Assembly: GCF_000092065.1 (NCBI RefSeq) | Contig: NC_009368.1 | Span: 434,001 to 498,000, forward strand | DNA from: Ostreococcus lucimarinus CCE9901 | Lineage: Eukaryota > Chlorophyta > Mamiellophyceae > Mamiellales > Bathycoccaceae | Direction: 5' to 3' | Length of the DNA stretch: 64,000 bases | Shown: piece after piece, positions 56,501-63,177 of the stretch | Position numbering within the stretch: position 1 is the stretch's first letter | How the letters are laid out: every line of letters starts with the position of its first letter | Position numbers and translations under genes: made by a program | The notes under the pieces: generated by a model | Databases searched by the model: none | The model's input: the letters and a program-made list of their open reading frames with translations, nothing else | Told to the model about the DNA's origin: nothing

Positions 56501-56996
56501 CACTTATGTCCAAGGGTACTCCGGTGGCCGTCATCGTAATGAGGGAGGAAATCCAAAACGGACTCCACGAGAATGTCGGGACATCGCTAAAAGCAAGGGT
56601 TTACCTGCCTGGGGATTTCGAACCGGCCGTCATAATGATCCTAACTGGCGGTTTACGTGCTTCTTTTATGAGCACGGATTTGGGAGATTTGCGGGTAATG
56701 ATGACACAATGCATATGACAGGATGCGTCGATATATCCCGAAAGACCGCAAATGGCTGCGCACTGAGCGCATCAGCCAGCGCGCGGTTGGGTTCTGAAGA
56801 CTTAGAGACTTACCCTCGCGCGATGGCGAGACCAAAGGCGAGACTGCTAGAATCAGACTGGTACTATATCTCTGTCTGCTGTGTTCTCGTCAGCCTAGCG
56901 TCTGTGGTAGCGTTCGTCGCATTTCGACGCTCGCGAACGTCGGGCAAACGCATTCTACTTGAACGAGTCTCAACGAACTACGGTGCCACAATTTAA
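50586..56996 (+). CDS. Lectin-like multidomain membrane protein (crystallin, tectonin, F-type lectin)
   Basis: 2136 residues from ATG 50586; the longer frame begins at a TTG inside the telo-box. A cytosolic N-terminus of ~75 residues precedes a membrane or signal helix (AIIHVLLTVVLASFLRSTLA). An Ala-rich helical region leads to the module shared with the 11874-13805 protein (LECKVSP, CNTLWT, ATCPGV, GIGADIDGNKFCYFGSC, CVTPVCVKTDG). Then come beta/gamma-crystallin-like motifs (about 858-1000, VTLYTQPNFHGD), tectonin repeats (about 1043-1175, HISIGPSGDVWAVSTTNKVY) and three ~100-residue modules (RPKQALIFTTNN, GHGWLSLSGIVF, GYWSPAEYSC). An F-type lectin domain follows (about 1498-1635, DPWWRLDMG, LLNRNDCCSDRFIGLRVYIS), then more tectonin and crystallin-like units, a cysteine-rich segment and a C-terminal helix. 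F-type lectins bind fucose. Inferred role: glycan recognition at the cell surface. Confidence 0.82.
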   Translation: MSKKSDPLYVPVNTCEDDTVGLLRTIDEVQVDEGETNVTSPEDNNCDGGVRVVDMVGLIRNGLHARRCASRRRSTAIIHVLLTVVLASFLRSTLAFERTDGFQGELEDTAHEGPGASRSSVANETAALGCAWGIPCPPVAQAVVDVVSDPHGAAEDAANLAGDGLNSAVDAAAAGATFLYDQGTAAASAAAAAATELASAGFEFAKGAATSAYAMGCSAAAMAWNTATAVYDRMSDPEKFLSDMIDSFPTSLGDLKSLSGKALAVGGEAFVEMNANNPVGRQALAAVKKANEIGGKYGFENLQKFTAVGASLTNRVIPGGGIIFEAVDVVGETAQDAVDTAILIVESMLNALECKVSPVDVMEVIQKVVIEQISSWNAFAKMFEEKKGTDFFYKLDHVICNTLWTVAMPHADLMVTAIGVLLEKVQATCPGVIPADSKPAATLGLIFDASVKGGSMKGVSAEVGIGADIDGNKFCYFGSCAYAGISFGGYGADGTMLAGLSVWKSMDSVPGTSSTFAFAADITMPLLPSFDPGVTFVSNDAGLIGISVSKEIPGGDEPSGEFSVTKGRCVTPVCVKTDGNPCGEGQAAWSDVGSHATAAVEAIKTDECIVAGAGVIEQNGGISVSREIRLPASGVNLLADAEANPTGMKNFKPSSVRIPEGKFLLAFTGGDEAFKGSETVIRSYKSKLNNRLYSMTSFVVSDIAAEFHEEAPKSVGPEHAGSISKCKAMCAVKKHCCNTDESIGSNQYLSCLQACVVRVRGTDERTCNSYCASATTSRHINGYMYNLATSCADVVASEGKLCSTRYGSDRSTCLYGCSIGRDPEQSLAVVKSTGFYMQLPAAHVTPRSTNNLRDRTLSSVIVRAGFVVKLYAGRDLKGQYLTLGSSATLYGNHARFYSSLRGSFPNTKFAWANFNDRTRSIAILEAPVTLYTQPNFHGDHESKLEHAFDYTSLGPTVGDRHVNSIFLREGSVVEVYEGRSFNGRGMQFISSVSDVRRATESIGDLSRPTWQRVYGTASMVDAGREEVYSIHADDVANTKPVDNSGDWSDFLTLKWSHISVGPTGHVWAIRKPYGNAYHCMPHQTSCKTKWEYTRLTQLDAGSLYVWGVTYSGYVYRHLVNTHEGSWTRVNAPDTMKHISIGPSGDVWAVSTTNKVYFCVHPCTGSWRVIGASAPVKRLIFTVNNDKYMARVDLKTDGSINFNAGHKVAGWLSLSGITYATSGLNYLSLNSRYWEHYSGMNGYWSPAQYSCSNGLVSVTGLVKTKNHGWGQVIGTLPSGCRPTKALIFTTNNHDEQARVNVYADGTIKWGAGGKGHGWLSLSNIVFSTSGNALLPLSNGWAHYSGTSGYWSPAEYSCADGLVVLSGLVRGSNWGSTIGTLPPGCRPKQALIFTTNNSDKQARVNVSPGGVIKWSRGGKGHGWLSLSGIVFAMTGLQLMPLSNGWKYYNGARTSGYWAPAQVASVRGLTVAQGLIKGGGWGGTMAKITGGCGYMSDLMSLTKKNAGQHSTAHNGVASRPLTSTPNGRWGGGTCTHTNHASDPWWRLDMGTTRTLSSVELLNRNDCCSDRFIGLRVYISNHNSYVKDHPSNKQCGQTLGSPNTAWNIFDCGDAISGRYVYATLYGKAAPLTICGVRMFESNTMIKQLDVGKRYVYGTSTNGHLFKIRADGGEDNWSLVHRYSEFGGIDANYVSVSPHSEQSSFLWVTNQANEIYRQSIGIQISSMRVASAIVTAYKGVGFTGDSLPLTSGFYNFKTLEADSDAGFKLTNLRAFVRSIKSIRIHPDYEVELRGYNQARAVVTSSTMGVHDFHKLDTEGKEHEENIVGATRFPRPSGVSRKSTFMPIEATTLGTWIQTRTANVYVMSDLSATPSALIRYIAAYGDAEYCKMIMFHVRHGDEVSVVPEEAGYATFGIRDASSDKCQNRDGVLSLWRIKQTPRLARRATDAGYGIGKLKFSILGGWTGEIASMKVMRKLTYVQGYSGGRHRNEGGNPKRTPRECRDIAKSKGLPAWGFRTGRHNDPNWRFTCFFYEHGFGRFAGNDDTMHMTGCVDISRKTANGCALSASASARLGSEDLETYPRAMARPKARLLESDWYYISVCCVLVSLASVVAFVAFRRSRTSGKRILLERVSTNYGATI
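54100..55050 (+). repeat. Three diverged tandem modules of about 100 residues
   Basis: Three modules within the lectin-like protein share G-x-IGTLPxGCRPxxALIFTTNN, ARVNVxxDGxIxW, KGHGWLSLSxIxF and LSNGWxxYSGTSGYW. The first lacks the leading strand. They lie between the tectonin and F-type lectin parts. The repeat is clear; the family name is not known to me. Confidence 0.85.
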
Positions 56997-57578
56997 ACAA
57001 ATCATTTCAAACCATCCTATTATTGGCATTGTGGTAAGTACAATCGACCTCACGGAAAAGGCAGGCGGTACTGGCGTCGAAGAGTCGCGTGAGATTTCGC
57101 TTAAGATTTCGGCACCCTCGCTTAAGATCTCTTCAGAATCGAATCTCTGAACGCAAGGCGTGGATGTACATTAAACCATGAACGAGGCGGGACACGGTTC
57201 GATTTTTGGATTACAAGTGTAGGTCTACTTTTACGTTTCGTGGACTCCGCTCGAGTCGGCCGATGTCACCATGTCAGGTGTTTCGAGTGCACTAGAGACG
57301 TGACCGCCGATACACAGGACGTCGAGCTCGGCGTGCCTGATTTCACGACTCGGCGACCATGGTTTGAAACCGAAATGACCATCGGCTTCAGGCCCAGGCG
57401 CGGCCGCAATGCTACTTTAAACTTAATTTTTTTTTTTTGAAAAAAGAGTAGTAAGAGTAATAAAAATAAACTTTTTTTTTGTTTGAGTTGGGGCCCCCCC
57501 AACATGATAAAACCGCACATCGACGTTGATGTACCACATGTAAGATTTCTCCGGGAACCAATCGTGTGAGTGAAGTGG

Positions 57579-58075
57579 TCAAACCAAGCCACGCAACTCA
57601 TCGACCGTAAATTGATACTTGTCGAGACTGCGCTTCGAAGGCAGCGTGCCGCGCGCTCGAGCATTCTTGAGGCACGTCTTACGCAGTATCTTTTCGCGTG
57701 CTGCTTGTAATAATTGAGTTGTCTGTAGTTACCATCGCCGCCGTCCCGCTTCGGCGTATATTGAGCTCTGCTGTAGGCCGGACTCTCGTCCACGTTCTCG
57801 TGGCACGCCTGCTTCTGGCTGCGTCCAGTAGCTCGGGAGTTGAATAAGCCGTCACGCTTCTCTCTCATGTAGGCACTTTTACGTTGATGGAGCTCTCCAG
57901 CTGGAATGTCCTTTTCGAGAACTCTCACGTCCGCGTCGCCAAACGTGAAGATTGGATGCCGTGCGTATTTATGCGAGGCAAGGCGCGCTCTGATCGAACC
58001 TGTCGTCGATCCGATGTACGTTTTGTCACATTTCGCATTATCGCTATACATTTCGTACACGCATCCCGACGGCAT
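57579..58075 (-). pseudogene. Frameshifted GIY-YIG gene of copy C
   Basis: From ATG 58075 the protein matches the other element GIY-YIG proteins through NYYKQHAKR. A one-base deletion near 57689 (CAGTATCTTTT instead of CAGTATTCTTTT) then shifts the frame. The shifted frame stays open to 57266, giving a 269-residue product with an unrelated tail. The signature part (GCVYEM, TYIGST) is intact, so partial function cannot be excluded, but the conserved basic C-terminus is lost. Confidence 0.85.
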
Positions 58076-58245
58076 TTGTCCTGGTTACCTATCTATCCCT
58101 AAGAAAATATTGTTGCCTCCTCCTGCGGTTTGCAGTCACATTCGAGAGACCATAGGTACTCGTGTCGCTGCGTGGGGTGCAAGGTCCGGGATGTAGATAT
58201 CGAACCGCCCGATTTCACACCTGGACGTTCGTGATCCGTCGAGAC

Positions 58246-58434
58246 CTGACGAAATGACGAACTTGTTTTGTCGTCCCGAAATTCGTCAGCCCGTCGTTCG
58301 GTCACACTTTGTGTGTACCAATGATGAAAATGACGAAATGTTAAAATATTTTAATGTTTATTTTTATTTTAGATCTATGACAAGCAACAGTGTAGACCTT
58401 TATGAAAACAGTTCGTCATTCGTCATTTCGTCAG
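58246..58434. other. TGACGAA iteron-like cluster, element copy C
   Basis: Same 189-base arrangement as in copies A and B: CTGACGAAATGACGAAC at the left, TTCGTCATTCGTCATTTCGT ending CAG at the right, internal copies and an AT-rich centre. Confidence 0.65.
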
Positions 58435-58500
58435 GATCCAAACCATGGTCTTTTTGGTGTCTTGTTGAGTCTTCATATTGCAAATGTACGAATTACAAAA

Positions 58501-60702
58501 TTAGTATGAGCACCAGACGACCGCCGGCGCGAGCTCCGTCTCCCCCGTGTACCCATTGTTCTTCAGCCACTCGAAGCACCCGTCGCGGTCAATTTCCCAA
58601 TAAACGCCCTTCTCGTCCCTACCTTGCCTCAGGTGGTCCTCTTGCATTGGGACCCTGTGGCCCTTTTCCTTCTTGAAGAAGTCCTTGAGCTTATTACCGA
58701 CCTTCGTCGCGCTATCTTGACCGCGCGCAGCCGCTGGCAACCACGTCTGGTATTCGATGAAGATGTCACTGTTGCGGATTTTATTTCCAACCCACTTCTC
58801 AGGGAATTCAACAGTGACGCAATGCTCAAACCATCGAGTGAACTTGGGCATGCATCCACGCTTCATTTCCGAATACGCATCGGTCGTAGGTCTGTCTTTG
58901 ACGTAGTCAAAGGTCGATAGGTCGAGCCCCATGAGATGGTCGTAGATTGCCCTCAAGTTCCTCGGATCCCTGATGTAAACCTCGCGGAATTCCTTCAAGA
59001 ATCCAGTCTGGTCGTTCAAGTGCGTGAGCAGTGGCTCCATGACGACGAACCGACGATCACTCATTTCCAGAAAGACCGGGTAGTCGTCGTTCGAGAAAAA
59101 TAGGAACCCAACCAGATTCATGATGACGTACAGCTGCACGTGCTTCGGGTTGATTGTGAAACTCGTGTCCGTGAGCATCGACTTCAGCAACTTTCTATAC
59201 ATTTTCATGATGCACTCATCTGCTTCGTTCAACGCGAGGCACTTTTTGCCTTCAATCATGTTCGCATGCGTCCCAAATATGTCCTTTTTCGGATCAGCCG
59301 TCTCGTGAAACGTCTTGCCCATGAGCGCGTGAAGCAGGTGCAGGAAAGTGCCCTTGCCGGTACCTTGGACTCCTCGAAACACGAGCGACGTGATCGGCTT
59401 CTCTTCGGGTCTCTGGAAGAGACACGCGAACCAATTCGAAGCGTACTCGAGCGCATTTTCTGAACCGCCACATAGCACCAGGAGGAGCTCGAGGAAAGGC
59501 TTCACGTCGCCCTCTTTGCCCAGTTCACTGGGGATGCCTTCGACCGGGTAGCCTCGCCACAGATTGTACGTCTTGTTGCTGCAGTTTTTCGGGACGACGT
59601 CGAGGTTATCGTACACCCGTTTATTGTCGTCGTCGAGCCACTTTTCGATGAACCCGTTTTTCTTGCCTTTCCTCAAGACACCGTTCTCATCGACAAAGGA
59701 GAGCTCTCGATAGCGCCTCACCAAAGCGGCCTCGCTGTACTTGGTAATGTCCCCGGTGGTTCCATAACAGCTATCGTCGCAGAAGAGGTCCTTGGTTAAG
59801 ATCTTTGCGACGTGCTTCTCGAACTCACGGCGGACCTCGATGTAGCCCGCAGACGTGCCCTCTTTGATTTCGTTCTGCTCCTTTTCGGTGATACCGGTCA
59901 CCAAACACCCAACCTCAAAGCGAAACTGTCTGGGCTTGCAGTTGCCATGGTTTTTCACGGTGAGCACGCCGAGACCGACCTCGGCGACGTAAAAGTGATT
60001 CCCACCGCCCCTTCCATTGCCTTCGTGGAAGCCCCCACAGCAAGGACATTGGCCCACAGTGGTGCCTCGCTGTGGGCGACATTGGTCGCATTCAAAATCA
60101 TACGATGTCGCTCCACTGAGCCAATGTATGCCCGTGAACCCCATTTCCTCGAGCAAAGGTGTCACAGATGCTTGCGTAAAGCTGCACTCCGTGTCCGCGC
60201 GTTCGACCTTGTGACCGACTTTGCCATCAAGGAAACTGTACAAATCGTTGGGCATCGGTGGTAAATTGTTGATGTCGCCTCGGAGTAGCTCGTAGCCCGG
60301 GGCATCGGCACCGACCACGTAGTTACCCGTCGTACGGATATCGACGAACCCTTCGATGCCCACCGTGCCTTTCCAATCGCCGAATCGTTCTTCGTCCCAT
60401 GCGAAGTACGTGTGGTACCCGCCTGATCGCGTTTTGACGATATACGCGCCTTCCCCGCCGACCTTGCGCGTCAACATTTCTTCCGTGAGTTCAAACTCGC
60501 ACTTGCCACCGTAACAATCCCAGTCGATGACGAGGACACGGTTCGGTCGCCCTGTCAGCACGCCGTACATTTCTCCTGGGATGACTTTCTGCGTATTCCG
60601 TTCATAGTTTGCTTCATCGAGGAACCCCCTGCCGCATGTTGGCTCCTTGTCCTGGTCGAGTGGGATCAGATGCATGCCGTTCGTAAATTCTCTGGCGTCC
60701 AT
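58501..60702 (-). CDS. Primase-SF3 helicase fusion (D5-like replication protein), copy C
   Basis: 733 residues from ATG 60702. All motifs of the copy B protein are present at the same places: primase VIDWD, GGYHTYF, VDIRTTG; zinc-binding CDQC/CPCC; Walker A GVQGTGKG; LNEAD; FFSNDD; SDRRF. It differs from copy B at only about fifteen residues, for example DQDKEP versus DQNKEP, KYSEAA versus KFSEAA, and REVYIRDPRN versus RDVYIKDLRN. It is probably functional although its nuclease partner is frameshifted; the intact copy elsewhere could supply the nuclease in trans. Confidence 0.88.
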   Translation of the reverse strand: MDAREFTNGMHLIPLDQDKEPTCGRGFLDEANYERNTQKVIPGEMYGVLTGRPNRVLVIDWDCYGGKCEFELTEEMLTRKVGGEGAYIVKTRSGGYHTYFAWDEERFGDWKGTVGIEGFVDIRTTGNYVVGADAPGYELLRGDINNLPPMPNDLYSFLDGKVGHKVERADTECSFTQASVTPLLEEMGFTGIHWLSGATSYDFECDQCRPQRGTTVGQCPCCGGFHEGNGRGGGNHFYVAEVGLGVLTVKNHGNCKPRQFRFEVGCLVTGITEKEQNEIKEGTSAGYIEVRREFEKHVAKILTKDLFCDDSCYGTTGDITKYSEAALVRRYRELSFVDENGVLRKGKKNGFIEKWLDDDNKRVYDNLDVVPKNCSNKTYNLWRGYPVEGIPSELGKEGDVKPFLELLLVLCGGSENALEYASNWFACLFQRPEEKPITSLVFRGVQGTGKGTFLHLLHALMGKTFHETADPKKDIFGTHANMIEGKKCLALNEADECIMKMYRKLLKSMLTDTSFTINPKHVQLYVIMNLVGFLFFSNDDYPVFLEMSDRRFVVMEPLLTHLNDQTGFLKEFREVYIRDPRNLRAIYDHLMGLDLSTFDYVKDRPTTDAYSEMKRGCMPKFTRWFEHCVTVEFPEKWVGNKIRNSDIFIEYQTWLPAAARGQDSATKVGNKLKDFFKKEKGHRVPMQEDHLRQGRDEKGVYWEIDRDGCFEWLKNNGYTGETELAPAVVWCSY

Positions 60703-61143
60703 ATATATCACATAAGAAAAGAATTCTTTAAGCCGTGTTTTTCCTGGTCACATCGGCGCGATGACTGATTTTCAAGTTTTTCAACAGCCTGGAAAAGCAC
60801 GCCAGCACGCCCCACTGGTCAACATTTTGCCACTTTTTCGACGAGATCGGGGTACTGCAAAGCACACGGCGAAGACGGGTGGCCGATGATCCATGTGTCC
60901 GTGTCTTCTCTGATGATTCGCTCCCGTTCATGGCTCAAGTGGTCGCGCGACCTCGCGCGTGAACGAAGGTGCCAAATTTTAGGTACCAGAGGTGCCCATT
61001 TCTTCGTGGTGAGATGGTCCCTCGTGTACCACGCCGCTCCCCTTTAAGTATGAAAAGTTATGTCCAATATATTGCGCGCGATGTCCGATGGTACACCATA
61101 CAATTTCATAGTTAAGCCACACTTATTATATGACGACAGTGCC
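60703..61143. other. Right flank of element copy C, non-coding
   Basis: This conserved stretch is shared with copies A (inverted) and, in part, B and the deleted copy. It includes GAATTCTTTAAGCCGTG close to the primase start, CGACGAGATCGGGGTACTGC and the CGCCGCTCCCCTTTAA block. No frame is conserved between copies, so it is read as promoter plus terminal non-coding DNA. Confidence 0.6.
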
Positions 61144-61294
61144 TACCTGTCGGTGGTCACGGAAAAGTTGCGTCTCAGACTGAGGATGGCGTGGCTCATG
61201 CGAGCTATATATACCTCATATATACATATATTAACACTTATAACACTATTAATGTACAATTGATTGGATGAGGTGCTCAGTCCACCCGCGCGAG
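61144..61294. repeat. Dispersed repeat R, copy 3
   Basis: Matches 9556-9690 and 10463-10610; its second half plus the first codons of the metallothionein 3' end match 62868-63012. It lies directly downstream of the minus-strand metallothionein gene. Confidence 0.75.
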
Positions 61295-61295
61295 G

Positions 61296-61595
61296 TCAAC
61301 AGCAGCAATTGTCTATGCACTTGGAGCATGAGTTTTTGCACTCGCACGACGGACACGCGCAGGAGGTGCATCCGCACGACTTACACGTGGTCGCATCGGG
61401 ACACGCGCATTTGTCGGGGCCACAAGCATCACAGTCTTTCGGGCAGCACGCCTTGTCCGTGGACTCAGATTGTACCGTCCGTGCTGCAACCCGCGTCGGG
61501 CGCGAGACGACGCGCACGGCGCGTGGCGCGGTTCTTGACAATACGAAATCTGGTATCTGCGTACTCTTTACCTTAACGGCGGAGACTTTGAGCAT
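61296..61595 (-). CDS. Metallothionein-like cysteine-rich protein with possible plastid transit peptide
   Basis: 99 residues from ATG 61595 (the longer frame opens at GTG). The first ~48 residues are basic, rich in S, T, V and R and almost free of acid (MLKVSAVKVKSTQ..., RTAPRAVRVVSRPTRVAART), resembling an organelle transit peptide. The last ~51 residues hold 18 cysteines in CxC, CC and CxxC patterns (DKCACPDATTCKSCGCTSCA, CPSCECKNSC) ending in CCC, with no aromatic residues. This fits a metallothionein that would bind Zn, Cu or Cd through thiolates. It is divergently arranged with a ferritin gene 215 bases away. A copy of its 3' end lies at 62983-63012. Confidence 0.75.
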   Translation of the reverse strand: MLKVSAVKVKSTQIPDFVLSRTAPRAVRVVSRPTRVAARTVQSESTDKACCPKDCDACGPDKCACPDATTCKSCGCTSCACPSCECKNSCSKCIDNCCC

Positions 61596-61810
61596 TGTTG
61601 CGTCGAGGAATGGGCCAAGGGTAAGTAACCTCGTGGTCGGCACGTGCCCGCCTTATACAATCGACGCCTGAAAAGGGAGACTGGATGAGATCGAGGGCAC
61701 CCCGTGAGCGATCACTCTTCGACGCGGAACTCGTTCCTGTAGACGGCCAGCCACCACTCGAACGACCATACGGCAGCACAAAAGTACATCCACAACGTGT
61801 ACGTATCGAA
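61596..61810. promoter_or_regulatory. Bidirectional intergenic region between metallothionein and ferritin
   Basis: The two genes start 215 bases apart on opposite strands, so regulatory sequence must be shared or closely packed. A TATA-like CTTATACAA lies near 61653. An in-frame ATG at 61685 could extend the ferritin by 42 residues, in which case part of this region is coding. I cannot name specific metal-responsive sites. Confidence 0.5.
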
Positions 61811-62542
61811 ATGGCTGCCTATACTCAAGCGACGTTAACAGCACCTTCGTCGTCGACAGCCGTAAGCAATTCGAAGATAAGACTACGCCGTTCACGAACA
61901 ACTACGCGCACACATTCTGATCCGTCCGAAAGTACGCCGTTGAGTGAAGAGGCGCAAATCATAGTTGATGCATCGGAGGCGTACCCAGCGCAGACAAGCG
62001 TGGATTATTCGTTCGCAAGGAGTGGGTTCAGTAACCAGTGTGAACGAGCACTCAACGAGCAAATCAATGTCGAGTACAATATTTCGTACGTCTATCACGC
62101 CATGTGGGCGTACTTCAATCGTGACAATATCGCATTGGCTGGCTTTGCTGAACACTTTCGAAAAGAGTCACTGGAGGAGCGTGCGCATGCGGAACAACTC
62201 ATGGAGTACATGAACTTACGAGGCGGCAAAGTTGAGCTCCAACAATTGTTACCACCACAGAGTGAATACGATCGCCCGGAGAAAGGATGCGCACTATTAG
62301 CCCTGGAGCTGAGTTTGAGTCTCGAAAAGTTGAATAAAGAGAAACTGTGTGAACTGCATCGCGTCGCTGAGGATGCAGGAGACGCACATATGTGCGATTT
62401 TATTGAAGGCGAGTTATTAGACTCGCAGGTTCAAAGTGTGCGACAGGTTAGCGAGATGGTCGCCACGCTATTACGCATGGGACCGCCAGCAGATGGTATG
62501 GCAACTTGGCACTTCGATCAAACCTTACTTGAGGTGGCATAG
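61811..62542 (+). CDS. Plant-type ferritin, probably plastid-targeted
   Basis: 243 residues from ATG 61811, chosen because it starts a Ser/Thr/Arg-rich transit-like sequence (MAAYTQATLTAPSSSTAVSN); ATG 61685 is an upstream in-frame alternative. The mature part is a full four-helix ferritin: NEQINVEYNISYVYHAMWAY, EERAHAEQLMEY, LALELSLSLEK, CDFIEGELLDSQV and a C-terminal TWHFDQTLLEV. The ferroxidase ligands known for the family are visible (Glu in NVEYN, Glu and His in ERAHAE, Glu in SLEK, Gln in DSQV). Role: oxidation and storage of iron in a 24-subunit shell. Divergent pairing with a metallothionein suggests joint metal-responsive control. Before the helices is SESTPLSEEAQ, in the position of the plant ferritin extension peptide. 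Confidence 0.92.
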   Translation: MAAYTQATLTAPSSSTAVSNSKIRLRRSRTTTRTHSDPSESTPLSEEAQIIVDASEAYPAQTSVDYSFARSGFSNQCERALNEQINVEYNISYVYHAMWAYFNRDNIALAGFAEHFRKESLEERAHAEQLMEYMNLRGGKVELQQLLPPQSEYDRPEKGCALLALELSLSLEKLNKEKLCELHRVAEDAGDAHMCDFIEGELLDSQVQSVRQVSEMVATLLRMGPPADGMATWHFDQTLLEVA

Positions 62543-62651
62543 AAGCGGATTGTATCTCGTTGAGTCTAGTCACTTTCGTGTGCTCGTTTCGTTGGTTTCT
62601 GGTTACGAGTTCTTCCGTTGTTCTAAATATAACATATATTTAGACATATCC

Positions 62652-62680
62652 AAACCCTAGTACAATCACCCTAGGGTTTA
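62652..62680. repeat. Inverted pair of telomere-like heptamers
   Basis: AAACCCTAG and CTAGGGTTT face each other 10 bases apart; a further TTAAACCCTAAC lies at 62768. They are downstream of the ferritin gene. Confidence 0.75.
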
Positions 62681-62714
62681 GTCAAACTTTAATCAGTTTT
62701 ATCTAAATTAATTT

Positions 62715-62755
62715 TCATCTGTCGTCGCGAAAGATGAATCCTCGCGACAGAAAAA
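62715..62755. other. Possible hairpin downstream of ferritin
   Basis: TTTTCATCTGTCGTCGCGA and TCGCGACAGAAAAAC form an imperfect inverted repeat around AAGATGAATCC. It could be a structured 3' element or part of another foldback repeat; nothing else supports a function. Confidence 0.4.
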
Positions 62756-62789
62756 CAGGTCTAAACCTTAAACCCTAACTTCGGTTGGG

Positions 62790-62870
62790 CTATATAGCAC
62801 TTTGGGCGGTTAAAACCGCGCCCAAAGCCCCATATATTGTCCCATGTTTCGGCCAAATCCCGCGCTTTGA
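62790..62870. repeat. Hairpin-forming intergenic repeat (pair of 50150-50232)
   Basis: CTTTGGGCGGTTAAAACCGCGCCCAAAG forms a strong stem; flanks TATATAGCA and CATATATTGTCCCAT...CCCGCGCTTTGA match 50150-50232. Confidence 0.75.
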
Positions 62871-63012
62871 GGATGGCGTGGCTCATGCGACCTATATATG
62901 CCTCATGCGTACATATATTAACATTTATAAGGGTATTAATACATAATTGATTGGATGGGGTGCTCAGTCCACCCGCGCGAGGTCAACAGCAGCAATTGTC
63001 TTTGCACTGATC
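62868..63012. repeat. Dispersed repeat R (copy 4, partial) with metallothionein 3' remnant
   Basis: From GAGGATGGCGTGGCTCATGC to CACCCGCGCGAGGTCAACAG this matches 61184-61296, in the same orientation relative to the metallothionein tail. Confidence 0.8.
62983..63012 (-). pseudogene. 3' remnant of a second metallothionein gene
   Basis: On the minus strand the last codons read DQCKDNCCC and stop, against SKCIDNCCC and stop in the metallothionein at 61296. Similarity ends upstream of this, so only about ten codons remain, attached to a copy of the 3' flanking repeat. Confidence 0.65.
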
Positions 63013-63177
63013 AGTCCGTGTTTGACAAGGAGACGTTCGCGCGAAAGTGAGTGGAGTGAGATAAGCAAAATTGGGATTTTTTGTTATTTAAAATGACTTC
63101 TTTTATATCGACGATCTTGTCTCGATTATACGCTGACCTTCGCGGGTGCTTGTTGTACTTGTACGTACACGACCCAG
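63013..63177. other. Short intergenic region, nothing recognised
   Basis: Contains an AT-rich stretch; presumably 3' UTR of the minus-strand cysteine-rich gene. Confidence 0.4.

Larger units (their letters stand above)
57099..61130 (-). mobile_element. Primase/GIY-YIG element, copy C (longest, nuclease frameshifted)
   Basis: This copy has both presumed ends: left GCTTAAGATTTCGGCACCCTCGCTTAAGATCTC at 57099 and right GTCCAATATATTGCGCGCGA...CATAGTTAAG near 61115-61125. Minus-strand order: ~400-base right flank, primase-helicase, TGACGAA segment, GIY-YIG gene (frameshifted), AT-rich 66-bp unit and GGCCCAGGCGCGGCCGC block. The left end lies 103 bases after the stop of the lectin-like gene. The right end abuts repeat R, as in the deleted copy at 9011-9535. 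Total about 4.0 kb. Confidence 0.78.

Noticed and set aside
57266-57578. C-terminal extension of the copy C GIY-YIG frame
   Set aside because: It arises after the one-base deletion and is not shared with the two other copies.
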